A DNA stretch of 55,175 nt from Phycisphaerales bacterium UBA2402 (GCA_002343715.1 DDSA01000235.1:1059-56233); one strand, 5' to 3'. Shown: positions 36,024 through 45,309, numbered from the stretch's first letter. Made by a program: numbers and translations. The notes: generated from the sequence alone by a model not told the origin.

Positions 36024-37328
36024 ATGCCGCGCCCTTCTCCCACGTCCCGATGCTCCCAGGTCCTGACCGCCACTTGGCCCAGCGATCCGTTCTGCCGCGC
36101 AGAGATGGGGCTGCACGGAGCCTTTGTGCGATCCGCTGCGGCGGCCGTCGTCCTGGCGCGGGAACTGATCGGCGAGTCCGGTGAGCGGGCGCGTGAGGCG
36201 ACGGATCGCGTCTTTGCGGATTGGTTGCAACGAACGGATTGGCCTTCGCGGCCGCTGCGAATCGGGCTGGAAGACCCGGGCCTCTGGTCCCTGCCGGTGA
36301 CCAGCGCTGCGCCGGTCTGTGATCTTGAGTGGTTCAGCGTTCCGGCGTCTTTCCGGCTTGGCCCGGATTCCACACGACTCGATGCCGTGGTCCGCTCCGA
36401 TGGGGAGGGGGGCATCCGCATCGAGACCAGAGAATTGCTCGATCGAGAGGCCGCATGGTTCGATTGGTCCCGCGAGCGTCCGCTCGCCTATCCATCGGTC
36501 TTCCCGCATCGGCTCGACGCAGCGGGAGTGACCCTCAGCGCCCCCATCCGGGGTGAGCTGGCCTTGCGCCTCATCGAGGCCGCTGCGGTCTGCTCTCGTC
36601 ACTCCGCCCGTCTTGACCTCGCCGATATCTGTTTCGGTCGAACGCCCACCAACGAACCACACCTCCGCCCTGCATCGTCAAGGCCCAGGCTTTACCTGCC
36701 CAACCACGACGCGTCTGGTGCGATCATGCTCGCACTCGCCGCGGAACTGGAGCGAGAGTTCAACCACTCGCCCCGGCAGCCCCGCACGGATGTTCAGCGC
36801 ACCGCCGCCCGCATTACCGGAGCGTATTTCGCGACGGCGGGTTCAGAACTCGATGATGCCCTCCGCCGCTCAGGGATGGAAAACGCCGCCTCGACCATCG
36901 GCGAGGAGCCACAGACCATGCTGCGGCTCGCGGCCGTGCGCCTGGGTGTCATGGAGGATGATGCCGGGATGGATGCGCTCCTCAGGGCGGACCGGATGCT
37001 GCGCGCCGGTCAGACCTTCGCTGGACCAGATGCCGCGGCCTTTATCGAGGGTGAACTGGAGCACGGCGGTCCAGCGCCGCTGACCGTCGGGCGTCTTGCG
37101 GCGGGCGTGTGCCTGGGGGCCGCCCCGCTTTCCGTGACAGAACTCGGCTACTTCTTGAGCGACGTGCTGGACGACATCCGATTCGGCTCGCTACTGGTCG
37201 GTCGAGACCACGATCGGGCCTTGCTCGATCGCGTCTGCCGAGAGATCGAGCGTGCCCGCCGGGCCGAGGTCTTTTCATTGCCAGCCGCAGCGACAAGGAA
37301 GCCCGTCAAACGCAAAAAAGCCGCATAA
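36024..37328 (+). CDS. Hypothetical protein, 434 aa, helical and Arg/Ala-rich
   Basis: Not recognised. The start is ATG 36024, where AGAGGG precedes it; the frame upstream has low-quality Arg/Pro content. No signal peptide, membrane segment or known catalytic motif is visible. There are helical segments such as VRSAAAAVVLARELIGE and IMLALAAELEREFNH, and a middle part with DLEWFSVPASFRL and LDREAAWFDW that looks beta-rich. The tail is basic (RKPVKRKKAA). Codon use matches the neighbours, with high GC at third positions, so it is a real gene. It may be a lineage-restricted protein. It is followed, after 125 bases, by the ABC permease. Confidence 0.8.
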   Translation: MPRPSPTSRCSQVLTATWPSDPFCRAEMGLHGAFVRSAAAAVVLARELIGESGERAREATDRVFADWLQRTDWPSRPLRIGLEDPGLWSLPVTSAAPVCDLEWFSVPASFRLGPDSTRLDAVVRSDGEGGIRIETRELLDREAAWFDWSRERPLAYPSVFPHRLDAAGVTLSAPIRGELALRLIEAAAVCSRHSARLDLADICFGRTPTNEPHLRPASSRPRLYLPNHDASGAIMLALAAELEREFNHSPRQPRTDVQRTAARITGAYFATAGSELDDALRRSGMENAASTIGEEPQTMLRLAAVRLGVMEDDAGMDALLRADRMLRAGQTFAGPDAAAFIEGELEHGGPAPLTVGRLAAGVCLGAAPLSVTELGYFLSDVLDDIRFGSLLVGRDHDRALLDRVCREIERARRAEVFSLPAAATRKPVKRKKAA

Positions 37329-37437
37329 TCATCCGCTGCTGGCGCGTTCTTGATTCATCGGCGTCTTGGGCGCTGCGCCCCCCGGATCATCCCCGGGCGA
37401 GCCCATCTCAGCGTCACCGCCCTTGACGCCTCCGCGC

Positions 37438-37443
37438 TACGCT
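37438..37443 (+). promoter_or_regulatory. -10-like TACGCT box for the ABC permease
   Basis: TACGCT lies 10 nt before the ATG at 37454, slightly further than the other boxes of this type. No Shine-Dalgarno is seen between them. Confidence 0.35.
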
Positions 37444-37453
37444 CCGCCCACGT

Positions 37454-38680
37454 ATGGCCGAAAGGTTGGGTTCAAATGAGCGGTCGCTGTGGAGCCGGAT
37501 CCTGCTGGCGCAGGAATCCGGGCTTGTCCTGGTCATCGTGCTCCTGATGGCGGTCTTGACGTTCATGGGCGGGACCAAGCCCCGGGTGGACCGCGTGCCC
37601 CTTCTGGAATCCGCGCGGGTCTCACAGGTCGATGGCGGGACGATCACCGTTGTTCAAGGCACCGACACGAGCCGCTTCGAACCGGGCGACGGATGGGAAT
37701 ACCGTGGCGAGGGTCAGGGCGGCACGCTCATCCGACGGCGTCAGGTGAACAAGTTTCTCGACCTCGACAATCTGTTCCTGCAGCTCGTCTACGCCAGTTT
37801 CATCGCCGTGATGGCGGTGGGCATGACCGCCGTGATCGCGATGGGCGGCATCGACCTGTCCATCGGCTCCATCTACGCCGCCTCGGCGCTCTTCGGGGCC
37901 ATCGCCCTTCACGCACTCCAGGCCAGTGCACTTGGAGTTCCTTACGATGGTCCTGTGACGAGCGCAGGCGGGGCGGGGCTGGCGTCCTCGCTGGCGGTGG
38001 GGGTCTCGGTCTGTTGCCTTGTCGGCGCGGCCTGCGGGTTCCTTAACGGCGTCATGATCGTCGGCCTGCGCGTCCATCCGTTTATCATCACGCTGGGCAC
38101 GATGGCCGCTCTGCGCGGGCTGGTGGCGATTCCCACCAAGGCCCAGTCCGTCGGTAACTTCCCCGAGGCTTTTACCAGGGGGTTTTTCAAATGGTCACCG
38201 GGCGTCAACGGCATCAACCCCGTTCCAGTCGCGGTTATGGTTCTAACCGCTTTGGGAGGGGCCTTCGTTCTGGGGCGAACCGTGCTCGGGCGACGTGTCT
38301 ATGCCATCGGGGGTAACGAAGTCGCCGCGGGGTACGCGGGTATTCCTGTCGGTCGCGTGAAAATCGCCGTCTTCACGATCATGGGGGCGCTCGCGGGGCT
38401 GTCGGCCACGCTCTATCTCGGGTATTTCGGCGCGGCCGAGACCGCCGCGGGCAGCGGCTATGAACTCAAGGTGATCGCCGCCACAGTCATCGGCGGCGCC
38501 TCTCTCTCGGGAGGGCGTGGCACAGCGTTGGGTGCTGTGCTGGGCGGCCTTCTGATCCAACTCATCGACAACGGCATGGTCATTTTGAACATTGATCAGA
38601 ACTACAACCAGATCGTGATGGGTGCCGCCATCATCATCGCCGTGGTCCTCGATCAGTTGAAGACGCGTCTCCTGAAGTAA
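37454..38680 (+). CDS. Ribose-type sugar ABC transporter permease with extra periplasmic loop
   Basis: Seen: 408 residues. The first helix is about 17-40. The family core then has LVYASFIAVMAVGMTAVIAM and GGIDLSIGSIYA, the BPD_transp_2 signature of RbsC/XylH-type permeases. Further helices run to about 400, including GGNEVAAGYAGIPVGRVK, a conserved cytoplasmic loop. Odd: about 60 residues between the first and second helices (PRVDRVPLLESARVSQVDGG onward) are not part of usual RbsC proteins and look like a small beta-rich domain. The binding protein follows at 38829. No ATPase (RbsA type) gene is in the window, so it must be encoded elsewhere. Confidence 0.92.
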   Translation: MAERLGSNERSLWSRILLAQESGLVLVIVLLMAVLTFMGGTKPRVDRVPLLESARVSQVDGGTITVVQGTDTSRFEPGDGWEYRGEGQGGTLIRRRQVNKFLDLDNLFLQLVYASFIAVMAVGMTAVIAMGGIDLSIGSIYAASALFGAIALHALQASALGVPYDGPVTSAGGAGLASSLAVGVSVCCLVGAACGFLNGVMIVGLRVHPFIITLGTMAALRGLVAIPTKAQSVGNFPEAFTRGFFKWSPGVNGINPVPVAVMVLTALGGAFVLGRTVLGRRVYAIGGNEVAAGYAGIPVGRVKIAVFTIMGALAGLSATLYLGYFGAAETAAGSGYELKVIAATVIGGASLSGGRGTALGAVLGGLLIQLIDNGMVILNIDQNYNQIVMGAAIIIAVVLDQLKTRLLK

Positions 38681-38828
38681 TATTCTGCGTGTATATTTCG
38701 GACCCGCGGCGGGGTTTCCGGTTCAATAGATGGGAACGATGCAGATCCCCGCACGTCAAACGTGCGAACGCCGCGCCTCGGACGGGCCGCCGCATACGAT
38801 TTCTGCTTTCACTCGGAGAACTATCCAC

Positions 38829-39842
38829 ATGAAAACCAGTCTGATCCTGTCGTTGGCCGCCGCGGGCATGTCCTTGTTCGCGTTCGGCATGGCACCAACA
38901 GCCAAGAACTCGGAAAAAAAGTACACCATCGGTGTGATCGCCAAGAGCCAGGGGAACCCCGTGTTCCAGGCCGCACGGACGGGCGCGATGGACGCTGGAA
39001 AGGAACTCTCGAAAGAACTGGGAATCACCATTGACGTCGTCTGGCGCACCCCGAACAACGAGGATGCCCAGCAGCAGGCACAGTTCATCGAGCAACTCGT
39101 CTCCAGCGGCGCCGACGGCATCGCCGTCTCGTGCTCCGATGCGAAGGTTCTTACCGCCGCCATCAACTCCGCGGTCGAGAAGGGCGTGCAGGTCGTGACC
39201 TTCGACAGCGATGCCCCCGACTCCAAACGCTTCGCCTACTACGGCATCAATGATGTCGAGGCCGGGCGTGCGGTAGGGCGCGAACTCGCCAAAGTGATGG
39301 GGGACAAGGGCGTTGTGGCCATTCTCGCCGGCAATCAGAACGCTCCCAATCTCCAGGCCCGCGTCCGCGGCGTGCGCGAGGAACTCGCCAAGCACAAGGG
39401 AATGTCCGTCAAGGACACCTACTACCACGCCGAGACCGCCCCCGAGGCGGCCAAAATGGTCCAGCAGGTGCAGAACGCCAACCCGGAGATCGGTGGCTGG
39501 GCCATGGTCGGCGGCTGGCCTCTGTTCACCGAAAACGCCCTCGACGGTGTGTATGACAAGGCCAAGGTTGTGAGCGTGGACACGCTCCCGCAGCAGTTGG
39601 AGTATGTCAAGAAGGGTCAGGTTCAATGCCTGGTCGGCCAGGACTGTTACGGCTGGGGGCACGAGTCCGTCAGACTCCTGATCGACAAACTCCACAGCAA
39701 CAAATCACCCAAGAACGTCATCAATCACTTCGACCTCGCCATCGTGACCGCCGACAACGTGAAGGACTACGAAGGCTTGTGGCAGAAATGGCTCGGTGCC
39801 AAGACCGATGCAAAGCCGGCTCCCAAGACCGACGGCAAGTAA
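38829..39842 (+). CDS. Sugar ABC transporter periplasmic binding protein (RbsB/XylF-like)
   Basis: Seen: 337 residues from ATG 38829, with GGAGAA ahead. A signal peptide MKTSLILSLAAAGMSLFAFG lacks a lipobox, so the protein is soluble and periplasmic. The periplasmic-binding fold starts at YTIGVIAKSQGNPVFQAA. FIEQLVSSGADGIAVSCSD and TFDSDAPDSKRFAYYGIND are the usual hinge and ligand-site segments. GQDCYGWGHESVRLL is the last helix region. It is preceded by the permease with a 148-base gap and followed by a strong terminator, so the two genes form a transport unit. The sugar is not identifiable. Confidence 0.93.
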   Translation: MKTSLILSLAAAGMSLFAFGMAPTAKNSEKKYTIGVIAKSQGNPVFQAARTGAMDAGKELSKELGITIDVVWRTPNNEDAQQQAQFIEQLVSSGADGIAVSCSDAKVLTAAINSAVEKGVQVVTFDSDAPDSKRFAYYGINDVEAGRAVGRELAKVMGDKGVVAILAGNQNAPNLQARVRGVREELAKHKGMSVKDTYYHAETAPEAAKMVQQVQNANPEIGGWAMVGGWPLFTENALDGVYDKAKVVSVDTLPQQLEYVKKGQVQCLVGQDCYGWGHESVRLLIDKLHSNKSPKNVINHFDLAIVTADNVKDYEGLWQKWLGAKTDAKPAPKTDGK

Positions 39843-39872
39843 GCAGGTTCGCACTCAGCACCCATCGGACAG

Positions 39873-39902
39873 AACGCCGCGGCCTTCCGCGGCGTTTTTT
39901 TA
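39873..39902 (+). terminator. Intrinsic terminator after the sugar transport genes
   Basis: A perfect 10-bp stem AACGCCGCGG / CCGCGGCGTT with the loop CCTT is followed by further T residues up to 39901. It lies 30 bases after the binding-protein stop codon. Confidence 0.85.
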
Positions 39903-39964
39903 TTGCAGAAACGGGATGGAGTTCGGGCCTGTCCCGAGGCACGCCCGACTGTCGATCTGAACGC

Positions 39965-40555
39965 ATGAACGACCGCTTATCCCGGCACGCACTACGGTTC
40001 ACCATGGACCACGCCCGGCTCAACGCCCCCGGCACTCCGGGGCAGTCGCTCCCCCAGCCCGCGAGGGTGCCCGACGGTCACAGCGCCGAAACCCTCACTA
40101 CCCGGGAACTTTTCTGGCAGAACGTGCTGCAGGAGATGCTCACAGGTCTGTCGGCTCTGAGTGCCCAGGGTGCTCAGCGGGACTTGTTCGACGGTCGCCT
40201 GGCGATCATCACCACGCTCGGCCACCGCATCCCCATCGGAGATATCGCTCCCTTGTTCGCCTGCGGTATCAGCGGCACCGAGGCTGAAAAATCCCTTTCC
40301 ACCGCCGTCGAGTGTTCCGTCTTCCAGGTCCGCACGCCAGAGGGAGAGGTCTTTACGCTCCCCCTTCACGAAATGCGGATGTTCCATTCCCTGACCGAGG
40401 AACTCGTCGAGCGCGTCAAGGCCGCGGCTCGCGCCGCCGAAGGCCGTGACTCACCTTCCGATGCTCCTTTCGGATTCGCGGCTTTCACTACGCTCGCCCG
40501 ACAGCGTGGAACACCTCCAGAGGGTGGCATCATCGGGCCGGGCCTGCCGCTGTAA
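39965..40555 (+). CDS. Hypothetical protein (196 aa)
   Basis: Not recognised. ATG 39965 begins just after the terminator; a second ATG at 40004 would remove 13 residues, and the shorter form is possible. A polar N-terminus (SRHALRFTMDHARLN) is followed by a helical core, TRELFWQNVLQEMLTGLSAL, and a mixed region with LAIITTLGHRIPIGDIAPL. The C-terminus is Gly/Pro-rich. No signal or membrane segment is seen. Codon use is like the neighbours. The gene is isolated between the terminator and the transaldolase on the other strand. Confidence 0.7.
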   Translation: MNDRLSRHALRFTMDHARLNAPGTPGQSLPQPARVPDGHSAETLTTRELFWQNVLQEMLTGLSALSAQGAQRDLFDGRLAIITTLGHRIPIGDIAPLFACGISGTEAEKSLSTAVECSVFQVRTPEGEVFTLPLHEMRMFHSLTEELVERVKAAARAAEGRDSPSDAPFGFAAFTTLARQRGTPPEGGIIGPGLPL

Positions 40556-40632
40556 GGCGTACCACGACCGCCGTCGCGTCAACTCGCGTCCGTGCGACGG
40601 CATCGCGGCCGCTCAACTCATTCGGTGGAGTC

Positions 40633-41712
40633 CTATTGATGTACCGCAATCGCACCGCTCTTGGCGGCGATGACGTCCAGCAGTTCGGTCCAGGATTTCA
40701 CAAACGCAGCGGCCCCGTCCTCCTGAAGTTTGGCCGCCAGCGCCGTAATATCGATTCCCGCCGCAGCGAACTTCGCAAAGAGCGAAGCCCCATCGTCCGG
40801 ATTCATCACGCCGTCCGCCGCGCCCCCTTCGGCGAAGGCCCGCAGGGTGGCCTCGGGAATCGTGTTCACGGTATTGGGCGCGGCGAGCGCGGTGATGTAC
40901 ATACCCGGAGGGGCTTTGGGATCTTTCGTTCCCGTGCTGGCCAGCAGAAGTCGCTGCGGACGACCGCCGGCATTGAACACCCGCTGCCACCGGTCGGTAG
41001 CCATCAGATCGCGGTAGACCTTGTACGCGGCCCGCCCGATGGCGATGCCCAGGCGGTTGTGCAAGTCCGCGGGTACCTTGCCCGCCACGGCCGCATCCCA
41101 CCGGCTGATGAAGAGCGACGCGACCGAGGCGACCCCGGGGTGCAGACCCGCACTGATGCGGCGTTCCAAGCCTCGCAGATGGGCCTCCGCCGCGGCGGCG
41201 TACTGCTCGGGAGAGAAGAGCAGCGTCACGTTCACCGGAACCCCTGCGAAAGCGGCCTCCTCGATGGCGGGCAGCCCCTGCGGTGTGCCGGGAATTTTGA
41301 TAAAGAGGTTGGGCCGTTTGGCGCGGGCGAAGAGCTCCTTGGCCACACGGATGGTTGAGGCCGAGTCGTACGCCAGAACCGGTGAAACCTCGAGCGACAC
41401 CCACCCGTCCACGCCGCAGGTGCGTTCAAAGATCGGGCGGAACAGATCCGCCGCGCGGGTCAGGTCGCTGAGCGCCAGGTCGAAGAACAGGTCCTCCACG
41501 GCCCGGCCCGACCGTGTCCCCTCTTCAATCGCGGCGTCGTACGACGAACTGTTCTTGATCGCCAGGTTGAAGATCGTGGGATTTGACGTCAGCCCCGTGA
41601 CGGACCAATCCGCGATGTAACGCGCCAGCGTGCCGCTGTCGAGCAGGTCGCGGGTGATATTGTCGAGCCACAGGCTCTGGCCCAGATCGTGCAGACGCTT
41701 GGTGGGGTTCAT
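40633..41712 (-). CDS. tal: Transaldolase
   Basis: It transfers a dihydroxyacetone unit in the non-oxidative pentose phosphate pathway. Seen: 359 residues from ATG 41712, with AGGAGG 7 bases ahead. The first family signature is TGLTSNPTIFNLAIK (39-53). The Schiff-base lysine is K139 in RPNLFIKIPGTPQGLPA. GLHPGVASVASLFISRWD follows, and ASTGTKDP is the late phosphate-binding strand. Length and motifs fit the Mycobacterium/Thermus-type transaldolase (TalB/TalC-fused style, subfamily II) rather than the short archaeal type. It lies 68 bases after lpd on the same strand. Confidence 0.95.
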   Translation of the reverse strand: MNPTKRLHDLGQSLWLDNITRDLLDSGTLARYIADWSVTGLTSNPTIFNLAIKNSSSYDAAIEEGTRSGRAVEDLFFDLALSDLTRAADLFRPIFERTCGVDGWVSLEVSPVLAYDSASTIRVAKELFARAKRPNLFIKIPGTPQGLPAIEEAAFAGVPVNVTLLFSPEQYAAAAEAHLRGLERRISAGLHPGVASVASLFISRWDAAVAGKVPADLHNRLGIAIGRAAYKVYRDLMATDRWQRVFNAGGRPQRLLLASTGTKDPKAPPGMYITALAAPNTVNTIPEATLRAFAEGGAADGVMNPDDGASLFAKFAAAGIDITALAAKLQEDGAAAFVKSWTELLDVIAAKSGAIAVHQ

Positions 41713-41780
41713 CGGAGTGCCTCCTGTCTTTGTATCACCGACCCCGTCCCAGGCCGGCGGGCGTCGAGCGTTCCCGCCTG

Positions 41781-43334
41781 TCACGCGTGGATCACGCGAC
41801 CCTCGCTCGCCAGAGCCGCCTCGTGAATCGCCTCGTGCATCGTCGGGTGCGCGTGCATCGTGCAGATCAGTTCCTCGGTCGTCGCCTCCAGCCGTCGGGC
41901 CAGCGTCATCTCCGCGATCAGTTCCGTTGCCTGGTCGCCCATGATGTGCGCCCCGAGGATCTCGCCGCGTGGCAGGCCCCGGATGATCTTGACAAACCCA
42001 TCGGTGTGGGCGGCGGCGATGGCCTTCCCGTGCGACGTGAAACCGTATTTGCCGGTCTCGTAGTCCTTCCCTTTCACCTTGCCCGTCTCGACGAGTTTCT
42101 GCTCGGTGAAGCCCACGCTCGCCACCTGCGGGATGCAGTAGGTGCAGCCGGGGATCGTTGAATAATCGATCGGATACGGCTCGTGGTGCCACTTCTTGGC
42201 CCGGTACGCGATGCGCTCGACGCACAGGATCGCCTCTTCACTGGCGACGTGCGCCAGCCACGGCGGGCCGATCACGTCTCCCACGGCGTAGACGCCGGGC
42301 AGGTTGGTCTTGTAGTCGATCGGCTCGTTCCGCGTCGTGCCGGGAACATAGTCCGTCTGGATGTGCCCCTTCTCGATCTTCAAGCCCAGCGACGCGTCGC
42401 ACAGCCCGTCCGTCCGTCCCACGACACCCACCGCCAACAGCACTCGCTCCGCCTCGAGCGTCTGCTTGCGGCTCTCATCGGCTTTACCGTTGACCACAGG
42501 GGCAACCGTGACTTTGACGCCCGCCGCGGTCTTCTCCACCGCCGTGGTCGTCGTCGACGTCAGGATGTTCATCCCGTGCTTCTTGTACAACTTGCCCATC
42601 GCATCGCCGATGTCCTTGTCCTCGATCGGCAGAACGCGCTCCATCATCTCGATGATCGAGACCTGCGTCCCCATCGAGTGATAGAAGTAGGCGAACTCCA
42701 TCCCGATCGCCCCCGCTCCGATGACGATCAGGCTCTTGGGCCGTTCTTTGTTGTACATCGCCTCGCGCGCGCCCCAGATACGGTCGCCGTCAAACCTGGC
42801 GAAGGGCAGGTCGCGGGCCACGCTGCCGGTGGCCACGATCACGTGGTCCGCCGTCAGCGTCTGGATCGTCGTTCCCGGTTTCGCCGGCGCACTTGTCAGT
42901 TCCTCCTTGACCTCGCACTCCTGCACCTCCACGCGGCACTTGTTCCCCGAGGCCGGCGTCGCGGCGGAAACGATCTTGGCGTTCCCCACGATGTGCGTGA
43001 CCTTGTTTTTCTTGAACAGGAACCCGATACCCCCGTTGAGTTTCGAAGCCACCTCGCGGCTGCGCCCGATGATCCGGTCCCAGTCCAGGTCCACGGCGCC
43101 GCCGATCTTGAGTCCCCAGAACTTCTGGTCCTCGGCGCTGCGCATCTTCTCCACCAGTTCGGCGTTGGCCAGGAGCGATTTACTGGGGATGCAACCCCAG
43201 TTGAGGCAGACGCCCCCGAGTTTCGCCCGTTCGATGCAGGCGACCTTGTACCCGAGTTGGGCGGCGCGGATGGCGCCGACATAGCCGGCGGGTCCGCCGC
43301 CGATCACGATCACGTCGAAGTGGGTTTCGGCCAC
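41781..43334 (-). CDS. lpdA: Dihydrolipoyl dehydrogenase (E3)
   Basis: It reoxidises lipoyl groups of 2-oxoacid dehydrogenases and the glycine cleavage H protein. Seen: 517 residues. The FAD site is VIVIGGGPAGYVGAIRAAQ. The redox disulfide is C43-C48 in GGVCLNWGCIPSK. The NAD site is VIGAGAIGMEFAYF, and FYHSMGT follows. The C-terminal dimer domain has HAHPTMHEAI, which provides the catalytic His-Glu from the partner subunit. It is longer than E. coli Lpd (474), mostly from insertions near residues 115-150 and 300-325. The start is GTG with AGGAG 8 bases ahead. GcvH at 26261 is a likely substrate. Confidence 0.96.
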   Translation of the reverse strand: MAETHFDVIVIGGGPAGYVGAIRAAQLGYKVACIERAKLGGVCLNWGCIPSKSLLANAELVEKMRSAEDQKFWGLKIGGAVDLDWDRIIGRSREVASKLNGGIGFLFKKNKVTHIVGNAKIVSAATPASGNKCRVEVQECEVKEELTSAPAKPGTTIQTLTADHVIVATGSVARDLPFARFDGDRIWGAREAMYNKERPKSLIVIGAGAIGMEFAYFYHSMGTQVSIIEMMERVLPIEDKDIGDAMGKLYKKHGMNILTSTTTTAVEKTAAGVKVTVAPVVNGKADESRKQTLEAERVLLAVGVVGRTDGLCDASLGLKIEKGHIQTDYVPGTTRNEPIDYKTNLPGVYAVGDVIGPPWLAHVASEEAILCVERIAYRAKKWHHEPYPIDYSTIPGCTYCIPQVASVGFTEQKLVETGKVKGKDYETGKYGFTSHGKAIAAAHTDGFVKIIRGLPRGEILGAHIMGDQATELIAEMTLARRLEATTEELICTMHAHPTMHEAIHEAALASEGRVIHA

Positions 43335-43418
43335 GTGGAATGCTCCTGTTGACCCGGCGCAGCGCTCCGCGCGCCGGGTGGGAGCGAGTGTAGGGGGCGA
43401 GCCTCCGGCCGTCGCCCG

Positions 43419-44312
43419 TTACTCCACGTTCTGCGACTGCTCTTTGATCCGATCGATCGCCCCCTTGATCTCCACCGCCGCGCGTGAGATCGCCCCGTCG
43501 GGGCTTTTGCTCGCGATCGTGTTCGCCTCGCGCAGCATCTCCTGTGCCAGAAAATCAAGCGTGCGACCCACGGGCTTCCCGTTGCTCGAGCCGCTCAGGA
43601 GGTCGCGGAACTGGTCCAGATGGGCCGAGAGTCGCTTGATCTCCTCGGCGATGTCCGTGCGCTCCGCGTAGATCGCGATCTCGCGCACCAGATCGCCGGG
43701 CTCCACCGCGATCTGTGACTCCTTCAGCAGCGCTTCAATCCGGGCCTTGAGCCGCACCTGGTACTCCGCCACCACCGCCGGGGCACGCTCGCTTACCTCC
43801 GCCAGCCGGGCCGCGATCAGCCCACGGTGGCTCTCCAGGTCGGCCACGATTGTCCCGCCCTCACGCTCCCGCATCGCGATCAGCGCATCGCACGCCTTGT
43901 CCAGCAGCGGCATAAACGCCGCCCGCGCCCGTCGAACACGTTCTTCCTCGTTCGCAGGCGGTTGAAGGACCCCGGGCAGTCCCAGCAAGGCCGCCGCATC
44001 GAGTTTCAACTTCCCGCTCGCTACCTGCGGCACCTTCTCCAACTGCGCGATGTATGTCGAGAGCGCCCGCACGTTGATGTCGTACGCGGCGGAAGCGGAA
44101 TCCTCGGAACACCGGGCGGTAATCGTGATGGTCCCACGGATCAGCCGCTCGCGCAGGCGGGCCTCCATCTCGGCCTCAAGCCCCTGGAACTCCTCGGCCA
44201 GGCGGATCACCGCCTTGAAGTACTTGTTGTTCAGAGAGCGAAGTTCAACAAAGAAATGACAGCCATCGACATGCGCCGACGCGTCGCCGTACCCGGTCAT
44301 GCTTCGGATCAA
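43419..44312 (-). CDS. yicC: YicC-family endoribonuclease, TTG start
   Basis: Seen: 297 residues. The TTG at 44312 yields MIRSMTGYGDASAHVDGCHF, which restores the conserved N-terminal MIRSMTGYG of the family. AGGAGG lies 6-7 bases before it. ATG 44300 would remove four conserved residues. The N-terminal domain continues with LRSLNNKYFKAVIRL. The C-terminal DUF1732 domain has ERTDIAEEIKRLSAHLDQF and GRTLDFLAQEMLREANTI, the family's acidic catalytic region. Family knowledge: YicC/YloC proteins are RNases; E. coli YicC degrades the sRNA RyhB. It lies between secG and lpd on the minus strand, a typical housekeeping row. Confidence 0.94.
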   Translation of the reverse strand: MIRSMTGYGDASAHVDGCHFFVELRSLNNKYFKAVIRLAEEFQGLEAEMEARLRERLIRGTITITARCSEDSASAAYDINVRALSTYIAQLEKVPQVASGKLKLDAAALLGLPGVLQPPANEEERVRRARAAFMPLLDKACDALIAMREREGGTIVADLESHRGLIAARLAEVSERAPAVVAEYQVRLKARIEALLKESQIAVEPGDLVREIAIYAERTDIAEEIKRLSAHLDQFRDLLSGSSNGKPVGRTLDFLAQEMLREANTIASKSPDGAISRAAVEIKGAIDRIKEQSQNVE

Positions 44313-44349
44313 ACAAGCCTCCTGAAGATCGTTGCCGCCACGGGCGATG

Positions 44350-44925
44350 TTATCGCCCGGGAGCGGTCTTCGGCTCAGGATTTTCCGGCTCGTTCCCCGG
44401 AGCGGGTGGTGGGGCCGTCGGCGAATCTGTCGCCGGCGAACCAGGAGGCGGCACCTCGGGAGTCGTGGTAGGTGAAGAACTTCCGCTCTCACTGGGCGCG
44501 GACTCCGGCGGGTTGACCGGAGGTGTGGCCCCATCAGCGGGGGCAGGCACAACTTCTACACCCCGGCCCGTATCTACGGGAGGTGTGCTGGGTTCACCCG
44601 GCGCGATCAAAGCAGGATCAGATGGTGGTGCTAGTTGCGGCCGCGCGGCGTAGTTCAGGATCACCGCGCCGATCAGATACAAAACAAAGACCGTGATCGT
44701 AAAAACGGTGAGGGCATCGCCGGTCTTTGTGCCGAACGCTGTTTGACCAGCGCTCGCCCCCCCGCCAAAGGCGCTCGCCAAGCCGCCACCCTGTGGCTTC
44801 TGAATCAAAACGGTCAGCACCATCACGATGCAGATCGCCAGAAACAGCACCGTAATGACAGCAACGAGCCAACTCGGCCAAACAAAGCCCAGCGACACGG
44901 GAAATCCAATGATCGAACCCACCAT
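44350..44925 (-). CDS. secG: Preprotein translocase subunit SecG with Pro-rich tail
   Basis: Accessory subunit of the SecYEG channel in the inner membrane. Seen: 191 residues from ATG 44925 (GAAAGGG ahead). Helix 1 is about residues 16-39. The conserved cytoplasmic loop VLIQKPQGGGLASAFGGGAS is followed by GQTAFGTKTGDAL. Helix 2 is about 78-98. After that comes a tail of about 95 residues rich in Pro, Ser, Thr and Gly, about as long as the core and not needed in short SecG proteins. Its Pro runs suggest a periplasmic or cytoplasmic spacer; its role is unknown. yicC follows 37 bases later. Confidence 0.92.
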   Translation of the reverse strand: MVGSIIGFPVSLGFVWPSWLVAVITVLFLAICIVMVLTVLIQKPQGGGLASAFGGGASAGQTAFGTKTGDALTVFTITVFVLYLIGAVILNYAARPQLAPPSDPALIAPGEPSTPPVDTGRGVEVVPAPADGATPPVNPPESAPSESGSSSPTTTPEVPPPGSPATDSPTAPPPAPGNEPENPEPKTAPGR

Positions 44926-45075
44926 GAATGCCCTTTCAGAAACCGAACTGGCGGGCCGCATGGCCAACGCCCAAGGGCGAAGTGTAGGGTGTCCCCCGCT
45001 TCATATCAGCACGCGCTAGTGCGTTTTCCCTCGCTCTTGACGCGGCGGGGAAACTCAAATCCGGACGCGAAACAA

Positions 45076-45309
45076 TCAGCAGGAACTCCCTCGGTCACCC
45101 GCCTTCAGCAACCGCTCCCCCTGTTCGGGCGTCATGGAGCCTTCGGCGATGAAGGCCGCGATTTCTCGCCGTGTCCGCTCTCGGGAAACACCCCGGATCA
45201 CGCTCCCGATCGTTTTCATCGCCACCACCAGCACGATGCCCCCCGCGATCAGGCAGGGAATGAGCACTTCATCACGGAGGATCATGCGGAAAAGTTCTTC
45301 ATCGGACAT
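45076..45309 (-). CDS. Small membrane protein (77 aa)
   Basis: Not a named family. ATG 45309 has GGAG 8-9 bases ahead. One transmembrane helix runs about from residue 15 to 37 (VLIPCLIAGGIVLVVAM). The cytoplasmic tail has RTRREIAAFIAEGSMTPEQG, a short helical motif that resembles the SHOCT-like or PspC-associated small motifs. The tail may mediate protein contacts, but this is inference. It precedes secG by 150 bases on the same strand. Confidence 0.65.
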   Translation of the reverse strand: MSDEELFRMILRDEVLIPCLIAGGIVLVVAMKTIGSVIRGVSRERTRREIAAFIAEGSMTPEQGERLLKAGDRGSSC

